64,000 bases of DNA from Branchipolynoe longqiensis (GCA_030323885.1 CM059193.1:91575990-91639989); one strand, 5' to 3'; shown: positions 18,276 to 29,690, numbered from the stretch's first letter. Made by a program: numbers and translations. Notes: generated from the sequence alone by a model not told the origin.

Positions 18276-19766
18276 TAATCCCCCCCCCCTCCTCTCACCC
18301 TCCTCCCAACCCTCCCCCAGCAATGCCCCTCCCCTCAGTCTCTCCCCAACACCCCGCCACCCCAAACAGTCCCCCACCCAGTAATGCTCCCTCCCTCCCT
18401 CCCCCAACGTGCCCCCATCCTCCCTCCACACTCCCCCAACCCTCCCCCAATCTCCCCCAACCCTCTATCCCCACTCCCATCCGCCCTACCCCGTCCCTCC
18501 CTACACCCCACACTCCCCCATCTCCTACCATACCCGGTAATTACCCCTCCCACCCTCCTCCATTCCCCCAAACTTCCCCCCATCCTCCTCCCACCTTCCC
18601 CCAACCCTGCTCGTCCACCAACCACCCCCCCCCTCCTCCCTTCCCCCTCCCCCCTCCATCTCCCCCTATCTCCTCCCTATCTCCTACCCATGCCCATCCG
18701 ATCCCCCTCATACCCATACCCACTCCGATCCCCCCCTCCCATCCCCATCCCTATCCCGCCCCCCCCTCCCCCATCTCTGACCCCTTCCGCCCTTTCCCCT
18801 CCTCCCCTCCCCTCCCCCATCCCCTTCCCTCTCCCTCCCCCCTCTCCTCCCCCCATCCACTCTCTTCCCCTCCTCCCCTCTCGCTCCCCCCTTCCCTTCC
18901 CTTTCCCTCCCCCCTCTCTCCCCCACACTCTCCTCTCTTCCCTCCTCCCCTCTTCACATTCCCTTTCCCACCCCCCTTCTCCCTCCTCCCCCATCCATCT
19001 CTTCCCTCCTACCCCCTCTCCTCCCCCCCTCCCTTCCTTTTTCCTCCCACCCCCCCCTCTCCCCCCCCCATCCACTCTCTTCCCCTCTCCCCTCTCCTCC
19101 CCCTCCTTCCCTTTCCCCACCCCCCTGCAACTCTCTTCCCTCAGGGCCCCCGCCCCCTTTCCCCCTTCCCTTCTCCCCTCCGCCCGCCTTCTCCTGTTTC
19201 CCCCTCCCTCATCTCTGACCCCCTGCGGCTGCCCCCCTCCCCAATATCTGCCCCTGCTGCCTCCCTCCCCCATCTCGCCCCCCTGCCGTACCCCTCCCCC
19301 CCTTCTCTGCCTGCCCCCTACTGTTCCCCCACACCCTCTGCCCCCCTGCTCTCCCCCCCTCCCTCCCCCATCTCTGCGCCCCTGCTGCCCCCTTCCCCCA
19401 TCTTTGCCCCCCCCCACCCCACCCTGCTGTCCCCCCCCTCCCCCATCTCTTTCCCCTGCTCCCCCCCCCCATCGCCTGCCCCCCCTCCCCCATCTCTGCC
19501 TGCGCCCCCCCCCCCCCCCATCTCTGCCCCCTGCTGCCCCCCTGCTGTCCCCTCCCCCACTGCTGCCCACCCCCCCACCCATCCATCCTGCTGTCCCCCC
19601 CCCTCCCTCCCCCTCTCTCTCCCTCCCCCCATCTGTCCGCCCCCTTCCCCTATCTCTCCCATCCCCCATCTGTACCCTCCCCACCCCCTCCCCCTATCTC
19701 TGGGCCCCCCTGCTGTCCCCTCCCCTCCCCGATCTCTACCCGCCGGCTGTCCGCCCGTCCTGCGCA
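18276..19766. repeat. C-rich polypyrimidine tract, about 1.5 kb
   Basis: Almost pure C/T on the + strand, moving from CCCTCC-type to CCCCCATCTCTGCCCCCCTG-type units. Very long open frames exist on both strands (Pro/Ser-rich on +, Gly/Arg/Glu-rich on -) because stop codons need A or a T-A pair. G-quadruplexes (- strand) and triplex DNA are likely. Read errors are also likely here. Confidence 0.93.
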
Positions 19767-19848
19767 GGTAATTAACCACAGGTCTTCTACCATTCAGCCC
19801 TCTGCACACCAAATCACTGACAGCGCCACAGCTAATGATCCCTTCTTC

Positions 19849-20455
19849 TTTGTTTGGGGGTTTTACCCACCAGCATCATCTAAGGTCATATCATCACGAC
19901 CGATATGGCGTTGTAACAGTGCGCAATCATGGTGATTTATAGTGCTGCCGGCAATATTTGTTGTCCTTGCATTCGTGAACTAACTAAGGACAATTTCAAT
20001 GGCAGACAATTGGCCTTGTCGCTTCCTAGCTTGGCGCTCAGTATTAATATGATAGGGCAAGGACTGGTTAGCACTGTATCAGGATCATGTGATTGAGTGG
20101 CCTTCCTCATTCCACTTTGTCCTGAGCCTGGTAATGCCGAGTGTCAGGCTAGGTAGCGACAAGTGCATATCTCATTGGTTTCATTTGGCCAGGGTTCGAA
20201 ACCCAGATTCGAGTCCTCTGATCTGCCAAAATGAGAAGCTGGTGCTCAATTCCTCCACGACCCGATATCCCTCTCAGTCACATTGTCAGAAGCCAACCAG
20301 TCATCAGCTCTATTCTAGTCATGCTGGGTCCCAAGCAAGGTGGCGACAAGAATCAGTTCAGTAAATCATTAGTTTGACTCGGTCTGGGATTGATCCCATG
20401 ACTTCCCACAAGGGAATCGAGTGCTTTACCCAGTCGACCATACCATCTAGACAGT
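19849..20455. repeat. Mosaic of SINE-A pieces
   Basis: Pieces in both orientations: a - strand 3' body at 19849-19955, a + strand mid body near 20018-20100, and - strand head pieces ending with box-A complement near 20445. No single copy is complete. Confidence 0.6.
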
Positions 20456-20459
20456 TAGT

Positions 20460-21125
20460 TATATTTTCCCTCCTCCTTCTTCTTCTCCTCCTACCCCTCC
20501 TCCTCCCCTCCTCCTCCCCTCCTCCGTCTCCTCCTTCTCCTCCTCTTTCTTCGCCTCCTCTCCTCCTCCTCCCCCCCCTCCTCCCCCTCCCCTCCTCCTT
20601 CCCTCCTCCTTCGTCTCCTCCTCCTCCTTCTTCTCCTCCCCTCCTCGTCCTCCCTCCTCCCCGTCCTTCGCCTCATCCTCCTCCCGCTCCTTCTCCCTCT
20701 CCTTCTTCTTCTGGTTTGGTTTCTTCTCTTCCTGTTCCTCCTTTCCCCCTTTTTCATGTTCTTCTTTTATGTTCTGGTTGTTCTTGGTTTAGTTTTCCTT
20801 CTTCCTCCGCCTCCTTCTTTGTCTACTTATTTCTTCTTCATTTCTTAGTCTTTCCTATTCCTTTCTTTCCTCTTATTTTATTCTGTTCTTCTTTTCTTCT
20901 TGTTCATCTTTCTTGTTCTTTTCCCTTTTTCTGCATTTTTCTTCTGTTTTCTTCTCCTTCATCTTCTCTTTCTTTCTTCGATCTTCTTTTTTTCTTGTAT
21001 TCTTTTCTTGTGTTCTTTTCTTCTCCATCTTTCTTTTTGTTCTTCTCCTTCTTGTTCATCTTTCTTACTGTTCTTCATTTTCTTTTTTCTTCTGTTCCTT
21101 CTTCCTCCTTTCTTCGTCTTCATCG
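20460..21125. repeat. C/T-rich tract
   Basis: CTCCTT-type units grade into TTCTTTTC-rich sequence. Open frames are compositional. Confidence 0.9.
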
Positions 21126-21171
21126 TTGTTAACTTCTTGTGCTGCATGATTTCGGAGCTACGATCATGCAG

Positions 21172-22248
21172 TTGGTTGTTGGGGTTTTACATCCTGGCAA
21201 CATCTAGGATCATATCCAGACGGATACCGTCTTGTCACAGTGCACACTCATGGTGACTTTATAGTGCTGTCCCACATGGAGACCAGGCCATTAACACCAT
21301 GACCTGATATCCCACTCAATCACATTAATCTGACACTGAACCAACCAGGGGCCATATGCAGGAAGCGGTGTTACGCGAGTTTGAGTTTAGCCTTTAAACG
21401 CGTATAGCTAACACCGACCGGGCGAAATATGTCAAGTGGTATGCAGGAGCGCCTAAACGGTCAGTGTTAGCTAAACGTGAAATTATTTATAGATTTGGGA
21501 AATCCCTCTGGTCTCTACCCATATATTAGGCTTAAATATATTAAATGCTATCATATTTAACAGAATTAGATACGCAATAAGTGAAATTTGATGAAATTAA
21601 CCCTAAATTCGAAGCAATATTAACGCTGCGGCCGTAACGGCGGCGATATTAGCGGTTATATTTTCGAATCGACGAACCTACAGTAAACAAACCGCCGCCA
21701 CTGCCAGTATGGACAGCGACGTCGATGCGGCGCTACGGCGATTTGTTTACTTTACGTTCGTCGATTCAAAAATATAAGTATTAATATCTCCGCCGTTACG
21801 ACGGCACCGTTAATATTGCTTCAGATTTAGGGTTAATTTAATCAAATTTCACTTATTGCGTATCTAATTCTGTTAAATATGATACGATTTAATAGATTTG
21901 GCCCTATCCTTACGCTAACACCGCCCGTAAACGTCATATGAAACGGGGTTAGTGTCGCGGACCTTAAACGCGCGGTGTTAGGCCTATCACTGACTCGTGC
22001 ATACCGAATTTTCGGCGCTAAACCAGAAATCCCTTCTAAACGCGTTTTGGCTCGATAACACCGCTTCCTGCATATGGCCCCAGACCTTGCCCTATTCTAA
22101 TAACGCCAAGTGCCTGGCTAGGAAGCGACAAGTATACATTTTTAAGTCATTGGTTTGACTCGACTAGGGTTCGACCCCGTGGGTTAGAATCCCACGATCT
22201 ACCAAAATAGAACATGGACGCTCAACTCATTCGGCCATCCCGTCTGGT
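21172..22248 (-). repeat. SINE-A split by a foldback element
   Basis: The two SINE halves (21172-21348 and 22081-22248) read continuously without the insert. The outer flanks GATCATGCAG (21162) and GATCATGCGG (22252) are the SINE's own target duplication. Confidence 0.85.
21349..22080. mobile_element. 732-bp near-complete foldback element
   Basis: The ends GGGCCATATGCAGGAAGCGG and CCGCTTCCTGCATATGGCCC are perfect inverted repeats. Most of the length is self-complementary about a centre near 21720 (for example AAATTTGATGAAATTAACCC with AATTTAATCAAATTT). CAG occurs on both sides (21346-21348, 22081-22083) and only once in the consensus SINE, giving a 3-bp target duplication. No transposase. 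Confidence 0.85.
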
Positions 22249-22522
22249 CAGGATCATGCGGCTATCCAAGTGTGTACCTGGCAGATGGGTGTGGGTGGCT
22301 GGTGTCCTTAGTGCTGGGTGTTCCCGCCAGGTGGCAGGTTTGGCGCGGTGGTAGATGTTGTGAGGGATGGGGGCGAGTGAGGTGTTTCAGCACACAAAGC
22401 TATCGGCAACTCGCAGACACCCGCCAATTGGGGAGCGTCCCACTGCCTGTGTGACGTCACCATCCACACCTCCACCGCACCCACCACCCAACACCACCTC
22501 CACCACCTCCACCACCACCACT

Positions 22523-22632
22523 ACATTCAAATCACAGCAGACGACAACATTCGAATCAGAGCAGACGATAACATTCAAATCACAGCAGACGACAACATTC
22601 AAATCACAGCAGACGACAACATTCAAATCACA
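22523..22632. repeat. Second, short locus of the 24-bp minisatellite
   Basis: About 4.5 units of the same ACATTCAAATCACAGCAGAC-type repeat, flanked by CCACCACC-rich sequence. Confidence 0.88.
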
Positions 22633-22688
22633 GTCACCACCAACACCAATACAACCATCACCACCACGTCCACACACCACAACCAACA

Positions 22689-23047
22689 CCAGATGGGATG
22701 GTCAAATGAGTTGAGCGTCCGCCTCCTGTTTTGGGCAATCGGGGGATCCGAACCTATCGCTTCATGGGTTCGAACCCTGGTCCAGTCAGACCAATGACTT
22801 ACAAATTAATACTTGTCGCTTCCTGGCCAGGCACTCGGCATTATTAGGATAGGGCAAGGACTGGTTGGCTCAGTGTGAGGATAATGTGACTGAGTGGGAT
22901 ATCAGGTCACGGTGCTGGCGGCCTGATATCCCAGTGGGGCAGCACTATAAAGTCTCCATGAGTGCGTGCTGTCACAAGTCGGTACCCGTCCTGATATGAC
23001 CTTAGATGTTGCTAGGACGTAAAACAACAACAAACAAACAAACAAAC
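22689..23047 (+). repeat. SINE-A, full length
   Basis: Head GGGATGGTCAAATGAGTTGA, full body and (AAAC)n tail. Confidence 0.85.
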
Positions 23048-23612
23048 TCAAAGACTGATCGTTGGTTCGGGAACTGCCAGCATACAACTGTGTTGACAAA
23101 CAACAGGCGTGGGAATCCAGGCGAGCCGATCCGGGGGTTGGTTCTGGGAGTTGTACATCCTGGCAACATCTAAGGTCATATCAGGACAGGTACCGACTTG
23201 TGATAATGCACACTCATGGTGACTTTATAGTGCTGCCCCACTGCGAGACCAGCCTGCCAGCACCATGACCTGATATCCCACTCAGTCACTTTATACTGAG
23301 ACTGAGCCAGTCAGTCCTTGCCCTATAACAAGAGAATATAACAAAAATACAATACCAAGAGGGCCCAAAAAAGTAACATAGGCTACTAAACGTACCAACA
23401 GACTATCTATCTGCTACTGAAATGCAGACAATCAAATAACTTATCAGCAGCTACTGTTTGGTAAGACAATACCAACACTACAGCTGGCCAGCATTGAAAA
23501 CAAGCCTGGGTACCCGGGCTTACATGCTATGGACAGAATAAATACAGCCTCAATAAATAAATTTAAAATAAATCATAATAATACCAAGCGCCTGGCTAGG
23601 AAGCGACAAGTA

Positions 23613-23790
23613 CAGTAAAGCCTCTCTAACCGACCACCTCCACAGATCGACCACTCCCCTATATCGATCGCTTTATTTGGCGCCCAACAATACCATTTTA
23701 ACCATATTCTAACTCCCTAAACCGACCACCTCCCTAAATGGACCACTTAAAGTCTGTCCCAAGGTCGGTTGATTTAGAGAGGTTTTACTG
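23613..23790. mobile_element. TA-flanked MITE (pogo/Tigger-like)
   Basis: Inverted ends CAGTAAAGCCTCTCTAA and TTAGAGAGGTTTTACTG, with TA outside each. 178 bp; it shares its ends with 61940-62132. Confidence 0.85.
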
Positions 23791-23837
23791 TATACATTTT
23801 TAAGTCATTGGTTTGACTCGACTAGTTTTCGAATCCC

Positions 23838-23940
23838 ATCATCATCATCATGCTGTCGGTCGCGATGCGACAAAGACTGCTTTCATTACTTGACTGCCTC
23901 TCTCCATTTAGCTCTCTGCTGTGAGAGTTGCGTCTATCTA
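23838..23940 (-). repeat. Repeat X 3' end with (GAT)n tail
   Basis: GCTGTCGGTCGCGATGCGAC and AGACTGCTTTCATTACTTGA follow a (ATC)n run. The same block occurs at 26992-27270 and, reversed, at 45735-45937. A short tandem at the 3' end is typical of some LINE/SINE families. Confidence 0.55.
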
Positions 23941-23999
23941 CAATAAACGGGAGACAGACGCTCCACTCATTCGGCCATCTCGTCTGGTGCCATCCAGGG

Positions 24000-24240
24000 G
24001 TGTTTGCTGGTCTGCGCGCAGGGGTCTTTAACGGTGCCGATCACGTGACATGATCTGACCAATCACAGCGCGTGTAACATGAGACGCGGGCCCCTCTTTG
24101 AAGCGCGGCGTGGTTTGTGTTTGAGGTGGTGGGCCACCATTTTTACTGCCTCAGGCGAGGGTGAGAGGGGGGGGGGGGGGTGATGGACGCAAGGGGTGTA
24201 GGCGGGGTGGGGGTGTGCTGGAAATGGGTGCTGTTGCGAA
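24000..24240. other. CpG-containing stretch, no gene seen
   Basis: Contains GATCACGTGAC and CCAATCAC near 24037-24066, an E-box and CCAAT-type pair, but no TATA box or downstream gene. A G-run lies at 24165-24180. Confidence 0.3.
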
Positions 24241-24433
24241 AAATGCACACCGCATTCTTAAAGTTACATAATCCGATGAAAATTTGAAGATTTTCCAAAG
24301 CGAAAACATTTGCCTAGATTTGACCCTAAATACAGTGTCAGTATGGGGCCTGGAAAGTCTTGACAAATCTTCATTTGCCCCATTTCAAGGCTGGCAAAGC
24401 CTTGAATTTAACCTATTTTTGGTTAATTAGTCT

Positions 24434-24606
24434 TGAAAAGTCTTGCATTACATTAAACTGTCCCACGGATCTAAATTAGTCTGAAATCGCCATAAAGTCT
24501 TGCATTCCATTAAACTGTCCCACGGATCTAAATTAGTCTGAAATCGCCATAAAGTCTTGCATTCCATTAAACTGTCCCACGGACCTAAATTAGTCTGAAA
24601 TCGCCA
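24434..24606. repeat. Tandem repeat, about 68 bp x 2.5
   Basis: Units contain AAGTCTTGCATTCCATTAAA, CTGTCCCACGGATCTAAATT and AGTCTGAAATCGCCAT, nearly identical to each other. Confidence 0.88.
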
Positions 24607-25090
24607 TTCGCCATTTTTGCTTTTTTCCTGAATCCAAATGAAAATGGTCTTGCATTCCTATCACAAACCGCCTTTAAAAGCCTTGAAATATCATTAAATT
24701 CCATATCTTCACATGTGTACGGACCCTGTAGATATCCAACTGAGATACTGGTGCACGCGTTAAGCATTTGTTTCTGCGTTGAAGGAATGTTAAGTTCATT
24801 TAATAGAAGCGTTCACTACTGCAAGTCACACAAGCGTATGATGCCCAGCATTTCGGTTATGCACAGTGACGTTATTTTGTATGTTTTCTCTTCGAATATC
24901 CTCACATTTAGCCATTTTTAATCAAATTAATGCAAAGTTAGTTATAGCAATATATTACCTACTATATTTATTAACAACAATCATTGGATTATCCTAATTT
25001 AAATGCATCAGGTTGACCATTCTAACTTACCCTATTTTAGTTTGGAGTCATTTTTGTGGCAATTTTGGAGATATTTGGAGTGCAAGCATG

Positions 25091-25593
25091 TGTCATGGGG
25101 GTGATGAAAATGGGAAATACCGTGCCTAGAGCGGGACTCGAACCCACATCTCTTTGCATTCCGGGCCAGTGTGCTAACCATTACACCACCTAGGCTCCCT
25201 GATATCAACACACTCCCCACGCCTACCTGTCTATGTGGTTACTTGCCTGAGAGGTCAGTGCAGACCACTACACTCGTCCCCCTGGAATTGTAAGTCTTGT
25301 AATGCTTACAATTACATACATACAGGCAATGCACTAACACATACATACACAGGGTAGGTTCAACAACCATACAGCGCAAAGCTTGTACAGGATCCTGATC
25401 ACGGCAACCAGTGTCGTGGGGGTGATGAAAATGGGAAATACTGCGCCTAGAGCGGGACTCGAACCCACATCTCTTTGCATTCCGGGCCAGTGTGCTAACC
25501 ATTACACCACCTAGGCTCCCTGATATCAACACACTCCCCACGCCTACCTGTCTATGTGGTTACTTGCCTGAGAGGTCAGTGCAGACCACTACA
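25091..25593 (-). mobile_element. Miniature LTR element (TRIM-like), copy B
   Basis: Same 182-139-182 layout as copy A, with terminal repeats at 25091-25272 and 25412-25593 and an exact CATG target duplication (25087-25090, 25594-25597). Interior and terminal repeats look almost identical to copy A. The 25124-25195 segment, on the - strand, is laid out like a 72-nt tRNA: acceptor arm GCCTAGG with TCTAGGC, D arm GTGT/GCAC around AATGGTTA, T arm GTGGG/CCCGC around TTCGAGT. Confidence 0.88.
25124..25195 (-). other. tRNA-like sequence inside the LTR
   Basis: Counted as 7-2-4-8-4-1-5-7-5-5-5-7-5-7 it gives a canonical 72-nt tRNA frame. Acceptor, D and T stems pair (with G-T wobbles); the anticodon stem CTGGC/GCAAA pairs only at three of five positions. 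The D arm TGGTGTAATGGTTAGCAC equals that of metazoan tRNA-Gln as I remember it. It is probably not a functional tRNA, but A and B boxes could recruit RNA polymerase III. Equivalent segments are in every copy of the family. Confidence 0.75.
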
Positions 25594-25795
25594 CATGTAA
25601 TTTAATTTATGTGTGCGCACCAGTCAAAGCCAAGTGTAATACGCCATTGCATTGCTAAATTAACTAGGTCATGGCGAAGCCGGCGAGTTTTAGCATTCTT
25701 AAGGGGGAAAGCCCCGAAGAAGTGATGAATGAGTGCACGAGTATCTAACTTGGATGTACCGGTTGGATCAAATCTACATAGCTGTTTCAATCTTT

Positions 25796-26036
25796 TAAAG
25801 TTGCATAGTCCGATGGTTTTTGAGTTTCTGCCATTTTACTGAGATAAATATATTAAATGATTGTTATAATCTACCTTACTTTCATTTGAAGTAACTTTTA
25901 TTTTAAATGGCTAACTTTTGAGATATTTGATGTGCAAACATAGAAAATTAATTTGGGCAAATACGCTAAAATTGTAACCCTATGTTCTTCTAAAGTAACA
26001 GGTTCTATTAAATTAACTTAGTATTCCCTTCTATTA
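25796..26036 (+). mobile_element. MITE family H copy, right end lost
   Basis: Starts TTAAAGTTGCATAGTCCGAT; the body matches 44180-44400 and is cut at the SINE at 26037. Confidence 0.6.
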
Positions 26037-26224
26037 GATAGGACAAGGACTGGTTAGGTCAGTGTCAGGATAATGTGACTGAGTGGGATAACGTGTCAAA
26101 GTGCCAGAGGCCTGATTTCCCAGTGGGGCAGCACTATAAAGTTGCCACGAGTGTGCACTGTCATAAATCGGTTTCCGTTGTGATATGACCATCATGTTGC
26201 CAAGACGTACAAACTCCAACAACC
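26037..26224 (+). repeat. SINE-A, head missing
   Basis: Begins at ATAGGACAAGGACTGG and ends ACAAACTCCAACAACCAA. Confidence 0.8.
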
Positions 26225-26390
26225 AATGGATGGCGTGCCTGGCGAACATTTGGTGACACGGGCCCATAGCCTGTGGCCTTGCTGTCGCCCTTGCTAGTCC
26301 GAACTGGAGATGGGCCGGGTGTAGGGTGTAGATTGGGGACTGGGCCCGCTTCTACCAACTCTTCACCGATTTGTTTCTCCAAAATACTAC

Positions 26391-26718
26391 CGGTCGTGCT
26401 GGCCGAATCGGTAGAGCGCAGGTTTCTGGTGGGGAAGGAAGGTAGGTTGAGAGTTGGAACCCCTGTCGAGTCAAACCAATGACTTACCAAATTGATACTT
26501 GTCGCTACCTAGCCTGGTGCTCGGTGTTAATTGGATAGGGACAAGGACTAGTTAGCATAGCATCAAGATAATGTGGCTGTGTGGGATATTCTGTCATGGT
26601 GCCAGTGGCCTTGTCTCCCAGTGGGGCAATACTATAAAGTCGCAATGAGTGTGCACTGTCACAAGTCGGTACCCATCCTGATATGACCTCAGATGTTGGT
26701 AGGATATAAAACAACAAC
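26391..26718 (+). repeat. SINE-A, full length, diverged
   Basis: Head GTGCTGGCCGAATCGGTAGA, full body, tail GATATAAAACAACAAC. Confidence 0.8.
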
Positions 26719-26991
26719 GCAATTCTCAAAAATGGTTCAGTGTCAGTCAGGACTGTCTCAGTTGCCAATATAGAGGTGAAATCAAAATCACTGACTTTCT
26801 TTTCGAACATGGTTTATCTGCTTTGATATCATCGAATCATATTGTGAGTGAAGGTTCTACATGAGACGCATCAACATCCGGTGCTGATTATCACTCGAGT
26901 GCTGCGGGTGTATGGATGATATTCCACCATCAAGTCAAAGTGTCTTCACTAGTAATTTTCTGAGGTCTTATGGCCTCTTTGATCCTACATG

Positions 26992-27270
26992 TCATCATCA
27001 TCATCATGCTGTCGGTCGCGATGCGACAAAGACTGCTTTCATTACTTGACTGCCGCTCTCCGGTATGGTGTTTTGTGCGGTTGTACATTTCATGAAAGCT
27101 GCCTGCAAAGGTGTTGAAGTGCTGCTGGCTTTTGCAAATTACCAGCCACACTCTCTCGGGGAGCAAATAGAGGTTTCACACCGGCAAGAACATGTCCAGA
27201 CAGGCGCAAAACTATTTGTCCCTGCAGTGGCTGGTTGGGAGATGTTGGGAGTTCCATATATCAACCGCCC
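26992..27270 (-). repeat. Repeat X, longest copy
   Basis: Read on the - strand it ends in a (GAT)n run. It shares about 200 bp with 45735-45937, including GAGAGCGGCAGTCAAGTAAT and TCGGTCGCGATGCGACAAAG. No protein domain recognised. Confidence 0.6.
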
Positions 27271-27849
27271 TTAATGCTGCCACAGTGACATGGTTTTCTG
27301 TTTAGGGTTTGCTCCCTTAGCCTTTGGTTCTGTCAAGAACCTGTACCACAAGGCAATGGTTTACAACTCTGCAGGGCAGGGGCGTCAAACTACCTGAGGT
27401 ATTGCAATACCTGCATACCTACATGTATGACCTGGTAATTAATATGACCTCATGATTTGATTCTGAAATTTATCTCAGGTTTCGGCAAAATGCTAAAATA
27501 AATATTTACCACAGATATCATGACATGAATCTTTGTAATTTTATCTAAGATTATTTGTGATGCATGAATGACTTAAGTTATTTTTTAAGAGCAAGTGATA
27601 TATCATATAGCTAAAGCTGACGATGCAAAACTTTATCATATTTATGATGATACTCTATCACATAGGCAGGGTTCCACTTGATACTAATTTGATCAACACC
27701 TTGCATGCTTAGAAATGTGTTCATCTTATTGCTTTGCTGCAAAATGGTCCATTGATTAATGAATTTAATAATCTTATGTGGTAGATCATCTACTAACTAA
27801 GTATGAAAGGGTGCTCTGGTGACTGGATTCTTTCGATAAGATTGTAATC
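27271..27849. other. Unassigned AT-rich stretch
   Basis: No gene, repeat family or motif recognised. Confidence 0.3.
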
Positions 27850-28970
27850 TATTTATCGGCGATATTCTGATGGCTGGATTTGGCGAGAAGATAGTGATTC
27901 AGTAATCGCTGGTACTCTGATGACTGGATTCCATGAGAAGATAATAGCGCATTACATTTTGGCCTTCTGATGGCTAGGTTTTGTGATCAGATAGTAATCG
28001 CTTATTGATCAGAATTCCGATGGCTGGATTTTGTGATAAGATAGTGTCGTGGGGGCGATGAAAATGGGAAATATTGCGCCTAAAGCGGGACTCGAACCTC
28101 TTTGCATTCTGGGCCAGTGTGCTAACCATTACACCAACTAGGCTCCCTGATATCAATACACTCCCCACGCCTACCTGTCTATGTGGTTCCTTGCCTGAGA
28201 GGTCAGTGCAGACCACTACACTAGTAACCTTAACTGGTATTCCTGGATTTTAATGTAAGTCTTTTAATACCTACTATTCTGATGGCTGCACTTACACATA
28301 CATAGTAAGTCATCAACAACCATACGATGGCAAAGCTTGTACAGGATACTAATCAAACGGCCAGTGTCGTGGGGGCGATGAAAATAGTAACATAATTGCG
28401 CCTAGAGCGGACTCGAACCCACAAATCTCTTCTGCATTATGGGCTGGTGTGACAACATTAAACCAACTAGGCTCCCTGATATAACACACTAAGCCTATCA
28501 ATGTGGTTCCTTGCCTGGATTTTGTGATAAGATAGTTTATTAATGGCTGGTATTCTGATGGCTGGATTTTGTGATAAGATAGTAAGTCTATTAATGGCTG
28601 GTATTCTGATGGCTGGATTTTGTGATAAGATAGTAAATCTATTAATGGCTGGTATTCTGATGGCTGGATTTTGTGATAAGATAGTAAGTCTATTAATGGC
28701 TGGTATTCTGATGGCTGGATTTCATGATAAGATAATAAGTCTATTAATGGCTGGTATTAAGTGGTATTCTGATGGCTGGATTTCATGATAAGATAGTAAG
28801 TCTATTAATGGCTGGTATTCCAATGGCCAGATTTTACGAGAAGATAATAGTGCATTGCGTTATTTTATTCTGATGGCTCGATGTTGTAAGAATATAGTAA
28901 TCTATTAGTTACTGGTACTCTTGTGACTGAAATTTGTGATATGATAATAATTTGTTTTACTTCTTCATGC
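27850..28970. repeat. 51-bp tandem repeat block, interrupted
   Basis: Units of about 51 bp with TCTGATGGCTGGATTTTGTG, ATAAGATAGTAA and TCTATTAATGGCTGGTAT, degenerate at the edges and almost identical at 28540-28815. The miniature LTR copy C sits inside. The open frame repeating LMAGILMAGFCDKIVS comes from the repeat. Confidence 0.88.
28045..28516 (-). mobile_element. Miniature LTR element, damaged copy C
   Basis: One terminal repeat is nearly full (28045-28220). The second (from 28364) is degenerate and stops at CCTTGCCTG, after which the 51-bp repeat resumes. The A/B interior is recognisable between them. Confidence 0.75.
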
Positions 28971-29690
28971 AGGATTTAGCGATCTAAGGTAGCAATCTGC
29001 TGGTACAACGCCACACTCGTATTGGCTGTACATGAGATGTACCCTGAGGCTTGAAGTTCTCGACATGCGAAGAGGCGCATGGCCATATTTGGTTGCACGT
29101 AGGGACCCTCCCCACTAACATCCCACTTTTCCCATTTACAGTACATTATTCTCCTCACCGTTACTCACCCATTGAGGAATATTGCCGAGTGCATATTGGA
29201 ATCATGCGAGATTATGATACGAGTGATAATTATTACTACCAAGGACAAAACTACTTCGCGGAAGAATATCGGCTATGAATATATTAGCTATGAGCATAAA
29301 AGCTTGGAATAGCCAAAACATGCATGAATCGATAATCAGTTTTTGTGGAAGTTTTTTTCATTATTATTGTTATTATTATTGTTGATGATATTATTGTTGT
29401 TCCTTCCACATCTCGGCACTTCGCCTAACAAACATTCCAGATATCAAGCAAAATTGTTGGATTTTTCATAATTTCAGAAACTCCAAGTTGTTATCCTGAT
29501 TTAATAAATGAACACTCCAAAATGTTTAAGATATAATTATGAGTATAAATACAGCTACAAAATTGCAACCCAAAACAATTGGGTACATGTATTCTCAACA
29601 AATTACAAGATGGCCTGGAAAACTGCTGGAATTGTCCCGGTCGCTGGGAGTAAGACTTCGCGGCTGATTTTTACGTCCTGGCAACCCATG
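28971..29690. other. Unassigned stretch
   Basis: AT-rich with an (ATT)n run near 29360-29400. No gene recognised. Confidence 0.3.

Larger units (their letters stand above)
23146..23995 (-). repeat. SINE-A with three nested insertions
   Basis: The family consensus is interrupted at about 23324-23580 (AT-rich, unclassified), 23613-23790 (TA-flanked MITE) and about 23838-23940 (repeat with (ATC)n end). The remaining blocks add up to one SINE on the - strand, ending with the box-A complement CATTCGGCCATCTCGTCTGG. Confidence 0.75.
24243..25795 (+). mobile_element. MITE family H copy with nested insertions
   Basis: It starts TTAAAGTTACATAATCCGATG, is interrupted by a repeat at about 24330-24733 and by the miniature LTR element at 25091-25593, and its remainder (TAATTTAATTTATG to CAAATCTACATAG) matches the family at 44180-44536. 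Confidence 0.5.

Noticed and set aside
18254..19775. Open frames of 505 and 463 codons, Pro/Ser-rich, and an opposite-strand Gly/Arg-rich frame of 335 codons
   Set aside because: They exist because the C/T composition lacks stop codons; all frames are open together and no domain is visible.
20374..21256. Hydrophobic Ser/Leu/Phe-rich frames resembling membrane proteins
   Set aside because: Produced by the CTCCTT/TTCTTT tract; neighbouring frames are equally open.
25124..25195. Functional tRNA gene
   Set aside because: The anticodon stem pairs only partly, the segment is inside a repeated LTR, and all copies share the same decay.
27850..28970. CRISPR-like or coding array (LMAGILMAGF)
   Set aside because: A plain 51-bp tandem repeat without spacers; the frame breaks at unit variants.
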